Assembly: GCF_901709675.1 (NCBI RefSeq) | Contig: NC_051093.1 | Coordinates: 9,620,053-9,684,052 of the forward strand | DNA length: 64,000 bases | DNA from: Syngnathus acus | Taxonomy: Eukaryota > Chordata > Actinopteri > Syngnathiformes > Syngnathidae | Direction of reading: 5' to 3' | Shown here: in pieces, positions 1 to 13,200 of the stretch | Layout: the number at the start of each line of letters is the position of its first letter | Position numbering within the stretch: the stretch's first letter is position 1 | Made by a program: the position numbers and the translations under genes | Notes under the pieces: generated by a model | Databases searched by the model: none | Seen by the model: only the letters and a program-made list of their open reading frames with translations | Told to the model about the DNA's origin: nothing

Positions 1-3000
1 GAAAGCAAATTATTATTATTTTTTTTACTTTTTGGTGTAGAGTATCTCAATTTGGTTATGAGCTCATTTTCCGGCATATTTCTTTCATCTGTCGTCAAAA
101 TGAATAGTAGGATTTTGTAATGCAGTATTAATAGGAGGGCCGTTCCCAGTTAGCAGATTTTGCTTTGAATGAATTTTCGATTTCATCGCTTCCATTTGTT
201 TTTTGTTGTGATTATCAAGGGTATGGAGAGACTCATCATAATTTGTGTGTTAGCTGAAACAAGGGATGGACATTTGACTTGTTTTTGCCTAATGTGCTTT
301 ATTTGGTCAAACAAAACAAAAATCAATCGGTTGTTATTTTTAATACATTAGAATCTCTTTCTGAAAGTTTTTGAGCGGAATTGAAGTCTTTTGTTGGCTC
401 CTCATATCTTAGCAAAGGACTCCAAAATTCTCCTGACAACATGCTTTTTTTCTTCTTTTTTCATCTGTCGCCGAATTAGCCACACCTTCTTTTTGCACAT
501 GATGGAAGTTATTCACTTTCGGATCTTCTACAATGTGAAAAAGTTGCCAAGTTACTGTGATTCCAAGTCAATATTTTGCATTTACATGAAGGACTCTTCT
601 GTTTTAATCAAACAGATGTGTTCCTCTGCTCAATCAATTCCACATTTAAAGATTTGACTTTTCATTGGGAATGATTTTGCGATACTTATGCGTCACAACC
701 AGTGAGCGCTTCTGACACTGTCAGCGAGATTGTTTTTCCATCAGTGAACTAACTCCTGGCATAAATCATAAAACCCAAATTGATTCGTTTCTTTGGCTAA
801 TTAGTTTTAGATGCGTTGTATTTGAAGACAAGGGAATGACTTAGCCATTCATGCACAATCACTTTCTTAATTATAATTCTAAAACAATTGCTTATAAGTA
901 ATGAAATGATTTTGCATCGTATTGAATCGCCAAAAACATTTCAGGCAAGATTACAAACAAAAAATGATTTTTGTGAACTGGATTTTATTATTTGTTGTAT
1001 GATTTATTATTATTTTTATTTTTAGCCTTCCTATGCCATTCTCGCTGCTCAACAGTGAGTCAGAATGAGTCACACAAAATAAAGAGAGACATTTTATTGA
1101 AAGGCAATTCTAATGAGAAAGGTCTTTGGCACAATGAAGGCACACACATGGCTAATATACAATAATGTGGAAATTTCAACATTCTCCCCAACTGACCTCG
1201 TCAGATTTTGAAGAGAAGCAAGTAAGCTTGGTCTGGCTAGCGAGTGCCCGCTTTAAATAAATCAAAAGCAGCCCATCTGGAAAGCCTTAAAAAGGGTTTT
1301 ACTTTGCTTTTAACTCTAAAGCAGAAATTAATTAGGCCTGACAGCAAATGATTTCATCTTCCTTCCCCTTTTTATGAAACTATCTATTAGGGCTTGATAG
1401 TTCACTGCATTTCAGTCAAATGCATGTCTTTTTTTCTTTTTTTTTTTGCTACGTTGCTCTGAAGTTGTACTTCCAAGTCCCGACAAATGGCTTTACTGAT
1501 TTCTTGGTCACTCTTCACATTTTACAGTGAAAACACTTCCCACGCGTCCTCTCAATTCGCCAAGCACTTTAAGCTGAAGAGAGAAAAAAATAAATATACG
1601 TATATATAAGGTAGAGTTGAACAGGCTACTCAATGTGCCATCATTGAAAGAATGTGTGCCATGGTCATGGCCTCAAATGTGTTTCTTCTGAAGTGCACCA
1701 AAATTCCAAATTGAATTTCCAAATCTTTACAGGAGTGCCCACGCCAAATGTTTGTCACTATTCAAAAATAGATTCTATTTGGTGAAAACATCCCTGTACA
1801 GTATTTGTATTTTGGCTTTGGTTTCCAAAGAACAAAACGATCTGTGAATTATGTTATTTTGTACACACATTAAAAAAGAAAAAAAAAAATCGATGTAAAA
1901 ATGCTTCTATGGATGTTTTATACTCAGCCTGAGCTCTTGGTACGCTGTCTGTGTGTTTATTTTTTATTGTTGTTTTTTTTCATGTATTTCTGATCTGCAA
2001 TTTCTTTTTGTCTTATGTGAGGGTGCTGAGACTTTATTACATGCGGTGATATACGTTATAACAGATTAAAAGCAGAGGAAGATTATAATAGTATGCTACG
2101 TAAAAGAAAGTTGTATATTTGCATGATTCTCTGTCATTTTGGAGACAAAAAAAAATGTATATTGTTGTGTACGATGAGTGGACATACAATGAAACAAAAA
2201 TAATAGGGGCTCTACGTATAAGCATTTTTTTTTTTTTTAGCTTTTTCAAAATTCTGTGTAACTTGATATTTACATTGCTACTTTTTACGCAAAAACGTCT
2301 GAACAGGTTAAGAAACTATCCCTCCACATTGAAAAGTTGTAACTCTTGAAATTTGCGCCAACTATTTAACATGGATTGCTGTTTTTTCAGATAAATACAT
2401 CATCTGGTTCTAATTTGCTCATTGAAGAATTTTCTGTATCAAAGTTCCCGAATATGTTCAATGGCCACTTGATGGAAATCACCCATAATATTAAATATAT
2501 TCTTATTCTTATTATTATCATCTGCTGTAGATGCTGCTCACTGGTATGTTGCCCGCCCCAAACTTATTTTCTTGAGAATAGCAGCATACAAAAATAGACA
2601 GTCTCACTGGTGCTATTTTTAGAATAGGCCCACAGGCTACACATTTGGGGCTACGTGGTGCCTGCTAGGCAAAAAGAGACAAAAAGGGGGAAAAATATTG
2701 CTCTAGAGAGAAAAAATAATAGCATAGTTTATGACTTTTTTCCCCAAATCCCCGAGGTAAGACACAACACAAGCATAGAGGAAAAAGGGAAGTCACATGA
2801 TCATATGATGTAAAGGGGAAAAAACTCAAATGTGTTTTACAGAAAAATGTAAATAAGCGAGACGACAGTATGAGACAAATTGGATGAAATACTGACTGAG
2901 TGATTTGCTCTTCCACGAATGTGGTCTCATTAGTACGCCATTGCTTTTCTGTCCACGATCTCGCCTTTGCACAATACAGCAATCATCTTTGTTGCAAACT

Positions 3001-4770
3001 ATAAAATGAATATTTATCAACGCGCAATATATCAACGAAACAACGGCAACAGCCTGCCTTTTTTGCAATATTAATCACGTCACATTTTAGGACAAATTCC
3101 ATCGCCTTGATGTATTCGTTATTGAATCGGTGTCTGATTGAAAAAACGCCATTGCTAGTTTGATGCAATACGATTGGCCTTTACTCCCTCCCTCCCTCCC
3201 TCCCTCCTTCCCTCGCCTTGTTTGAGATGCGGATCCGCCACGCACGGCTACTCCACTTGTCAATGTGGCCATTTAGCATCTGGCATCCAATTTATGGAGT
3301 CGTGTTTTAATTGGATGGGATTGCACCGTAATCACATGAGCCAGACGTTTATTAGTGCTCTGGGCCCAATTCTGCAAGTCAGAAATGACATTTCTTTAAC
3401 CTCCAGAGTAGTGCAACTTATTAAAAGGTCCCCGCTGGACTGAGAGCAGATGACAGTAAGCAACTCTTCGGATTAATTCTGCTTTTTTATGATCCCGGAT
3501 TGCCGGGGATGGATTCTTTATCCTGAACTCATAATCCTACATAGAATATAAATTGAAAAAACAATTCTCGACTCGTAAAGGAAATCAAACTATGGAATTT
3601 TTGGGTGTGTGAGCCGTCAAGTGGCCCTGACGGATTTTGCAAAAGCCTCTTTTGTTAATCTTTTCTAAATTTATGAAGTTATAGGGGGCATCATTTCATT
3701 AAACATTATTTTTACTTAAATGTGTTATTTATGAGGCTCACAAAAAAAAAAAAAAAGTTTAAATGGTGGTACTTGGAAAATAAAATGTGCTTTTTGCTTT
3801 GGCGTATTATTCGTTGCTGGTATTGACATGTTCCCTTTGCAATTTCTGTACAAAAGATCTATTTCTATATTTGCAATAAATTTGTAATTAAAATCGATGT
3901 TTGGAGTTTTTCTGACGATTATTAATTAATAAAGTTTGTAATTGCGAGATTATATGAGCCGCTTCACATTGGGTGCCATGTTGTGGGTGAGTATTTATTG
4001 TGAAATATCCATATGGTGCTTAACTTGCGTGTTTTTTTTTTTTTATTAATGTGGCAGTTATGATGCATGACGACTGGCCTTCAGCCGTTCTCTCCCGCAC
4101 TCGCCTTCTCTACGCGCCGTAAGGTAAGCTCACAATTTATTGTTTGGTGTTTAACTTACTGTTAGACTTTTATGACAATGTCAAAATGTTTCATTGCCTC
4201 GGTTATTTATACACTTCCAGCTTTTATTTATTCATTAGTTTGCCCTCGGAATCGAGTGAAACAGTTTGCATTGTTTGGAGTGGCTTGATGTGTTCCATTA
4301 AGTGTTGATATTTGATGCTCTTATTTATGTAATTGCAAGAGTGCAGGTTTGTGGCATGCTAAGGGATTCATCGAAAAAAAAAGTCCCTTTCCAACAAAAT
4401 CCGACTAAATTCTTGTGAGAGCAGGCTTCCTGATGCTATGCAATTCAATTATTCATGCTCCAAGGGTTTCAACTCCTTGTAAAGTGACAGATTGGTGGAT
4501 TTGACTCCCCAACACACCCTGGCGCAGACACTACCGCACACACACACACAGACAGACACAGGCCGGCTATTTTGACTCTGGGTAAAAACGTTTTCGTGTT
4601 CACGACGCTATTCCTGCAGCCCGTTTGGGTATTCAAGGACTAAATATGATGAGTCTTTAAAGCGACAGGTCCACCGCGAGAGCCAGTTGTTTAAGTTGAA
4701 CGCTAGCAAACGCTTTGCCCGGTGTGAAGTTTTAATGAGTAGGTTGACAGAACAAGAGGTCGCTAACATC
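1..4770. other. Intergenic, no gene seen
   Basis: The stretch is AT-rich with many A or T homopolymer runs (for example near 1433, 2228 and 3742). None of its short open frames has splice context or a recognisable domain. A CCCT-type repeat lies at about 3184-3210. Parts such as about 1320-1370 and 3270-3470 have a balanced, non-repetitive composition that could be conserved regulatory DNA, but this cannot be judged from one sequence. Confidence 0.6.

Positions 4771-4850
<80 letters not shown>
4771..4850. repeat. (GATA)n microsatellite, about 20 units
   Basis: A perfect tetranucleotide GATA array of about 80 bases with no interruptions. Perfect arrays of this length are usually polymorphic. 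The reverse-strand frames through it give artificial YLSI peptide repeats and are not genes. Confidence 0.97.
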
Positions 4851-4851
<1 letters not shown>

Positions 4852-7800
4852 ATGGATGGAATCTCTTTATGTGAGCTAATAAGACGTTCGTCTTGCAAAG
4901 CTGCTCGTCATTTTTCAAAGGAAAGTGTTTTTTTTTGAATGCCTGCGAGGGCCGGAAGGATGATGCTGTCTGCGTGGCCCACTTTCGCAACCTGACAGAG
5001 AGATTAAAGACGAATGTATCATCATGAGAGCAGGTTCGACATTACCATCCAATTAGGGCGAGCTGTGCCAGTTGCTGATCAAAACGTTCTGCTAAATGAA
5101 AGTTTGACCTGTAATCAGCTTTCTCCCACTTTTCCTTCCTTTCATCTTTCTGACCTGCCAACCCTCTTTTCATTGTTCCAAACTCCCTTTAGAGAGTTCT
5201 GTAAGACAAAAGGCACTGCTGACATAACCCATATTTCTAAATATCCATAACAGGGCAGCGTCCACGTTAAGATCTTTATCGCTAAAGGATTAGTGGAGCG
5301 GATTAACCCTTCACTGGCCCTTCTTGGTTTAAACTAACGGTTAATCCGCACTGCTATCTCGTTGAGCCTTTCCACGCCGACCAGGCCTTTGCATGTCAAA
5401 TGTCTTGACACGATTTAACTCGTTGGACGACAATAGACGTCAAGCAACATGGCTTGCTTTCCTGTCGCTTAGCCATTAGTTGCATTGCTGTTTTCTTTTC
5501 GCTAGCTCAAAGAACAATGGAGTGAAAAGGCAGCCACGGGATTTAAAAGCTTTCGGCGGCACCTGCAATTACTCTGACATTAAAAGCGTGTCACCGGGTG
5601 CGGCTTAAAAAAAAGCATTAAGTGTCATTTGAATATCCTTTGGTGGCGTTACCCCTTCCCTTCCCTCCCCTTCCCTCCTTACGCCATAATCCTCATGTTA
5701 GTTCATCACACCTTGCATGCTGCGTGGTTGTTAAAGGTGGAGATTTTCACATTGTCTACTTTCATAATCCGGTTCAAACGTGAGCCCGTGTTTATTATTT
5801 CATTGTTATCTGCCAGATGTGAGCGCTTGAGTCGGAAAATGGCCCTCTGCTTGTCTATTTTAAATAGGCCGTTACAACGATACACGGGCTTGTCTTTGCT
5901 GTTGCCGCGGAAACCCCAGAATCAGTTTGTCCGGTCGTCGCAGTCATTAAAGAAAAATCCTGATTCGCAATTTTCTTTGTTTGACTTTTCCCCCTTTTCA
6001 AAAAGTAATAAGTTCTTCCCTCTATTCATGTACAAGAATATTTGAAATCCAATTCCACTTGCGTACAGTTGACAATGTTACACACGACACAAATCACATT
6101 TCCCCTGCAACCTTTCAGGCTCATTAAAACCTGTTGGAAGCATCTTCTTCATTTTTAATGTCGAATGAGCATTCAGGATTCTGTCAGATGTTTTATTCAT
6201 TGTGCTTAAATATGAATGGTAGATGATGAATTTTGGATGTGTTTTTAGACACATTTGTTCCATAGACTTGACTGACTGCACTCATGACGTGTATCTGGTA
6301 TGTGTGTGTACTGCGTCATCTTTCCAGTAAAATTGTCTTCATCTAATTAGTGACCTTCCTGGCACCACTACACAGCCAGCCAGCCAGCCTGAAAGCGCCG
6401 CTAGAAATCCTCACAGTGATCTTATGACAGTGCCAATGCCGTCAGTGTCTTCTAGAAATCACACATTTCAAAAAGATGGATCTGGGCGCTTAACTCGAGC
6501 GTAATGATGTCAAAGATAAAAAACATTTGCGATATGAGCATGAGTATGCCCGTGAGCTTTACTCGCAGCTCTGGTGCATGTTGAGCCAGTAGCAGCTGTT
6601 CTTGTCACAACACGAGCGCACCACGGCCGTTAGCGTGGACCTAATTGTACCAGTAAAAGTGTTCAAGCGCACCAGAATGTTAACATTGATCCTCCGGACT
6701 AATAAAGGTGCGGATCAATACACATCAACGAAGGAGCACGCCGAAATACAATTCTCAGGTGCGGGATTTGTGCATTTCCGTACAAGGCCCTGAGGAACCT
6801 CTCTGTCATAACAGCCATCACGACTAATTCCCGCCGTGAGACTGAAGCAATCATCTGATCATTAGTCATTTTGCCACCAGTGGATCAGTGAGGGATTCAA
6901 ATTGGAAACCTTGAAATTGCTACCAAAGGTTGCCGCCAAATGATTTTTGGTTTTGTTGCTTCCTCCAGTTTGTTCAACTTGAATTCGAGGTCTATCCACG
7001 TCTATCAAATTGATAAGGCTCCAATTTTGATAACAAGTGACATTGCATGGTTACTCTGGTTGGAAAGGACACAATTGAAGGCACCCGAAAGAAATGATAG
7101 TTGGCAACAATCCATGACTCCCCGCAGCACGTAAATGCAACCCCTGAGTGGCACTTACGTATATCGGAAAAGAAAAGCCGAGATATCACAGCAGATGACA
7201 GCGGTATCATCAAGGAAAAAGCTGAATCCAATGACAACTATACCAGCAGACAATCCAAAAAGAAGAAGAAATGTATTCATGTGGCTAATGGTACATTTTT
7301 CATTGTTGTCACCAGGTTTCAAGACGATGATCACGCATCTTTTCTCCAGGATGATAGCACCATTCATCGAGCGTATGAAAACAAACGTGCATCATCCTTT
7401 TATACTCTCCACAACACATCACTTTTTTATATTGATTTTTTTTTAGGCTGATACAGATTACGATTATTCGGAAAATGATACAGATTACCGATTAATCGGA
7501 CGATTAATTTTTTTCATACATATATAATTGTATTTATTTATTATTTAAATTTCTATATATATAATATATATATGGATGGATATTTATATATTTGTAGTTG
7601 TGGGAATGTTTTTTTTTTGTTTTTTTTTATCTCTCCCTAGATTGGGATTTGCAGTAGCAAAGGTGGTTGTGTGCTCTGTATCGTGTTTGTGTGCTGTGTA
7701 TAGTTTATTATACATGACGCAATATGGAAGCCTATTCCCTCCAGAGCGGACTCTGATAATTCAAGTGTGACAAGCATTGAGAATGGCGCTGTGGGTTGTT

Positions 7801-10222
7801 GATTTCACTTCTCTGAGCTTTGGAGCCGCATTCAGGGAATACCAATGTACGACACAAAGCAGCGCCATGTTTTGCTGAACGTTCCATTTTATTTTATATG
7901 ATATTTGTTTTGTGTGCGGATGAATCATTTGAGTTTGCAATTTATAGCATTCCTTCCCTGCAGTGCGCTTTCCTCACCATCCCAATCACCTCTCGTACCT
8001 CTGCGACTGAGTCCCGCTGCCCGAGCGGGCACTGGCGACAATAACATATTATTGAGAAAATCATTTTTTCCCCCTCGATGCCTCTCTCGGCTCCATTTTT
8101 ACACATGATTTGGAGAAAAGATGACCCGAGAAATGATTTTATTTTTGTGAGTGTATGCACGGAGTAGATTCTCAGCCCAATGTTTTCTCCAGCAGGGTAG
8201 TGAATCCTCAAGGTTCTCCTGGTACTGAGTCAGCAATGTGCAAATGAATCCTTAACTCTGTCACCGCAGTAACATGAACACTATCCGTTAGTCACCATTG
8301 CTTGTTCAATGTGAACGCACCGCCATCCTCTAAACAATCATTTTCCACCTGATATGACTTCTAATTGAGTTCTCCTATCATAGCTGAAATAATGACTCTC
8401 AATTATATTGCGATGTGGGAGTCGGATATTTCCCTGCGGAGATGACTGTAACCTTTTTCTTATGACTATTTTAACAAGGAAAGCTGGGCTTTCATATTCA
8501 TTTGCTTTCACGCCGTAGCTTGGCTTACTGGAAAGGCAACCGACGCTATTTGGAGCACAGCACCAAGGACTAATGGGTTCAAAGAATGCGGGCGGGCAGC
8601 CGAGCCATTGATCTGTTCAAGTGAAGTCGGCAGCGGGATTTTGACAGCAACGGGGGTAGAATACGCCTTCCCCACGCAGTCTACGGCCAAAAAAACTCTT
8701 CGCTGTTCTGATACGGCTGCGCATCTTAATGGGAATATGCCGCTCGTTTTCCAAAACAAAGCAGCGATCCAAATCCCAACTTTCGTTTCACATTTGAATG
8801 ACATAACCTGGACTCTTTTTGCGTCTGCGGCATGTTCCAACACGACTAACCTTTACCTCGCTCTCCCGAGCCCGGAGAGATGAGCTCCCCGGGAGGTCAG
8901 GCCACCGCCAGGCCTGTCATGCTCCACTTGGAGCTCATCACGCTCAGCTGACAGCTCGCCTTGTTGACGATTTAGTGCAGCGTGAAGATATTTGGACAAA
9001 CAACTGCAAAATTGAAAATGGTTTCCTTCGGTGGGCCACGATGACTGTCAACCCAAATAAATGACAACTCGTTTTCAAATCCGACGAGTCAAAACTCTTT
9101 TAAAATGAAGATTTTTTTAAAGTGAAGACAATTTGCAACTTTAGTCATGACGCGCAATTCGTGACGTGGCGGGCCGTATCTGGCCCCCGTTTGACACAAG
9201 AGCGTTGCTGTATCTATTTGTATGGACATCTCATAACGAGTGAACCTTTCACCCACCTTCGCTCGACCGTATTCGCTGCATGTCCATAGGGTGGAGCAGT
9301 AAAGATACAGAAGATGAGAAATTCAGGAAGGCCTAACCTTTCCTCGTACCTCTATCAATTTGTAATGCTCCAGTCCTCGTGCAAGAGTGCAATCTGTGAT
9401 GAACTTCAAAACACCAATTGGGCCGAACTGAGTCGAGAAGGAAGTCAAAGAAAAAAAGTCTGTTGATGCAGGAAAAAGATCATTACAATAATTGGATAAT
9501 AGTGGATGCGATGTCCTCTGTCTATTCTTAAGCCGGATCATTTTTTTCTTATTGTGTTACACAAATATTAACACTGAGCATTTTCTTTGAATAGCCAGTG
9601 CCAAATGAAAGGATGAATGTCAGTCATGCAAGGACTGATGATGGATGATACATGGAAAGAATGAATAGATGAGTGAAGGTTTGATGAGGGAGCGATTGAA
9701 GAGAGCTTGAGCGCTTTTCCATCTTGTCAATCTGCTCACTCCGATCAATAAGGTGCTTTGAAGGCTCGTGCGATGGGAGGAAGGAGACGCAGATTGAACA
9801 TGGTGGCTCCGCTGGAATATTAACTCCTCTTGCCAAATCTCTTTCTGCATCATTCACCGCATCTTTAACATTTCTTGAAAGGCAATTTAGCGCATGAGCG
9901 GGTCACAATAAGTCAGGGCATGGCGAGCGTGAAGGGACCATTTCAGACTCTCACGTTTGCTCGGGTAGAATATTACAAGAAAGCATGAGTAACTAGGCGT
10001 AGTTTGGGATTCATTAAGGTTCATATGAATTTACAAATGACCTGGAATTGTGATGGACAAGTTACAGATGGAAATGGGATGAGGTCAAAAGGTCGACTAA
10101 TATTGTGACTAATGACGGACTCGGTGATCACCTAGTTCCCTGACATTGTTAAAAAGCATATTTTTTTGATGTATTATTAGATTCTTGTTGTAAGGCATTT
10201 ATAGACTCACCCAGCCGACCGA
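4851..10222. other. Intergenic, no gene seen
   Basis: No exon-like segment with splice sites and a recognisable product was found on either strand. The region holds ordinary unique-looking DNA. A short AT-rich block at about 7440-7580 carries partly repeated GATTA/CGATTA motifs, perhaps an old repeat remnant. Reading frames up to 116 codons here overlap each other in several frames and have no family signature. Confidence 0.55.

Positions 10223-10223
<1 letters not shown>

Positions 10224-10259
<36 letters not shown>
10224..10259. repeat. (CA)n microsatellite
   Basis: Uninterrupted CA dinucleotide run of about 36 bases. Confidence 0.95.
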
Positions 10260-10263
<4 letters not shown>

Positions 10264-13200
10264 GGGCACAGAGGTTCCGCTATCCACTCCCTGGAGCACG
10301 TCTGTGTCGTAACGAATGCGTTGCGACAGAAAACCTGATTCACAACAGCGCCCGAGGGTGCTTGGCTTCTGCATCGAGCGCATACCACGGACGGAATTTT
10401 CCGAAAGGGAAAGGGCACCTTAGCGCACTCATCCTGCCGCTGTCATCGTTTGACTTCTTCAAATTATCTTTACGCTCGGATTCATCGTCTGAAGTCAAGG
10501 CCCGCCGATTGTCACCGTGGGTTACGCCCTCGGAGGTCTGAGTGCAAACGTTCAGCAATCTGAGATAATAGAAGGCCGGTGCTTCTTGGAAAACTTCATG
10601 TTATCTCTGTGTTGAAGTGTCCGCTAGCAGTTCTAGTCGTGGTTGTCACGCTAATCCTATTAGTGACTCACTGTCACTCGTGTCAAAGGTAATAGGATAA
10701 ACTCAACATCTTGTTTCGTCTCAAGGCGGTGATCATTTTTTACGTTTCTACACAACTTGTATATCAAATTGGTGCGACGCGGACACACACCTGCGACAAA
10801 GATCATCTCACCGGCTCTATTTGAAAAGGTCCATTTGCGGTGGAAGCCAACATCAATCTGCGCCGGCGCAATCAGACGGGCTAGCGACGTAAAATCGAGG
10901 TTCGCAAAATAAAATAGCCTGGCAGACTCCTGATCGTATAACGCGTTGCTACATTATAGCGACAAGCGCAGACGCCGGCTTTGAAATCAATGGAGGCTTT
11001 TCATCAGACCGTCGACGACTATTGACGACACTTACCGCGACAAAACTGCAATCTTCCACTCCAACGTTCCCGCGTCTCACAACACTTCAAATAAAATACA
11101 CGAGCAGACGGGAATCCGCTGCGAGCGAGCCATGCAAAGTGCATGAATTTGCATCACGGCGCAGATATGATTTGGCTTATTTGACGATGCGTGCACCTCA
11201 GGGTGATGTTTGCCCGTGTGCTTGACTGCTGCTTCCAGTTCAAGTTTGTGATTTCCCCATAGTAAACAGATCCGTATAATGCGGGAACGCACGGCAGCAT
11301 AACACCACCACAAGTGAACTATTTATTTCCTTTTGGGCTCACCGCATGTGAATAAAGTCAACAATCGGGAATCAATTACAGTCTGCTACTCAGCGGTACC
11401 CCCACTGATGCACTGCAAGAGAAAAAGTGTCAGCCCTGTTGTTCCCATTGCGAAGTCATCTTTTGACGCCCCGCATTAACAGCAATGGATTTTTGGGATG
11501 GTCCAGGAAGAAGCGGATTGCGTTGGCTTCTGTAGCTAAATTAGAATAAAACAAATGCTGATATTTTAGAGACTAATCCCAATCACCGTTTGTATGTATC
11601 ACTACAACAGAGACCCTCCACGCTTCGCTTTTTAGTCAAATGTACATACAAAATTGAAGATATAGTTAAGTATTACTGTAAAAAAAAAAAAAAAAACTTT
11701 TTATACTATACAGAGAATAATTTTTGGCTTGGCTCATATGAGAAGACAAGCTGATAGGCAAACTATTCGCCAATGATGCAACTCACGGTAAATATTTGCA
11801 AAACCCCGAAGACTCTGCAGCAGTTCAGCCGTGTTTGGCAGTACTCCAGCCAGCCAGCCAGCCAGCTATATAGCAGTGTAGATTTCGATGTTTTTTTTCG
11901 ATTTCAGCTTCAAAGCAAAACAGGAACCCGAAGAATGCGTTATCATAAAATCAATCCTGACATATTTGGAGCTTTTCTGAATTCTTCTTCTGTTGTACTC
12001 GTATTTCAAATATAACATCCAGGCATTGTTGACTTTTCCAACAGTGTTACTTTTTCACCTTTGGTAATTCCTATACTTTCAACATCTTCATTTGCATAGG
12101 GGTGGGGGATTTTTCCATCCTCATTTTAAGACCATTTCACAAAGGTGATACTGGCATTCTCATTACATTCTTGTACAGTACATTTATCTCTGCCGTACAT
12201 GCCGGTGAAGCTGAGAAAAACGCGTTGCACCCCAAGCTATTTTCCCTTCTTACGGTATTATATAATTTGGAAAATAGCTTCTGCGGGGTGGAATAAAATG
12301 AATGTGCATGCTCTTTTTAAATGTGCTATTAACGCTATCCTTTCTGCTCGTGTTGTATTCTATTTCGATCTGCTAGCGGAGTAGGAAATTCATTTTGCCA
12401 ACTGTCGTTAAGCATAAAAAATATCTCCGTTCTAATTCTGATACATGTGACAATAAAAAAAAGCAGATCCATAGCTGGGTTTTTAAGATATAGCAAAGTG
12501 CCCTCACACCTTTTATTTGAATACTGAAAGCAAGCATACTTGATCTATGCAAACCATTTCATAGGAAGCAGATTAAAATAATGCTCTGGGTGTGAATTGT
12601 GGCATATTTCATATCATTATCTTGCTGCTTCAGCACTTCTAATAAAAGTAAAGCTAGCTGGTAAGAGTCAGCTTTAAATTTTATGACTCGGTGCCGGGTG
12701 CTCACCTCTCCTTGGTCTCACGGTGAAAACGGATAAATCAAAAAGTGTGCGTGTGCGTATTGGAGGGTATTAATCTGGCTGGTGGGATTTACCTCCTTGC
12801 CAATGTACATGAATAAACCACATGCTGTTTACATTTTTTAAAATCATTTTGACGGAATTTCTGCATGGGTTGTTTTCCTTCATTTGCAAAGGTAGCAGCA
12901 GTCTGCTGCGAGTGTAATTAAACATTAATGATCCGATTTTTTTCTTTTTTGACAGCCCTGCAGAAAAAAAAGACTTTCGTCAACATAATAGCTGATGCTG
13001 CTTTTAAATAATAATGATGATCAAAGGTGAGCACTGCCTGGCTTTTAAAGGGTAATGGAAGATGATGATGATGACTAAACCAAAAACACACTAAAAGTTG
13101 TTCAAATCGAAACTTTTGTCGTTTGTTTTAACATGGACACCGGCTGTTGAATGATTGATTTTGCATTCTTCAATTTGTCAAGGATTTATTGATCGACGCT

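Noticed and set aside
4608-4990. YLSI-repeat peptide frames
   Set aside because: Direct translation of the reverse complement of the (GATA)n microsatellite.
10860-11320. CpG-richer block as a promoter
   Set aside because: No first exon, donor or downstream gene could be linked to it.
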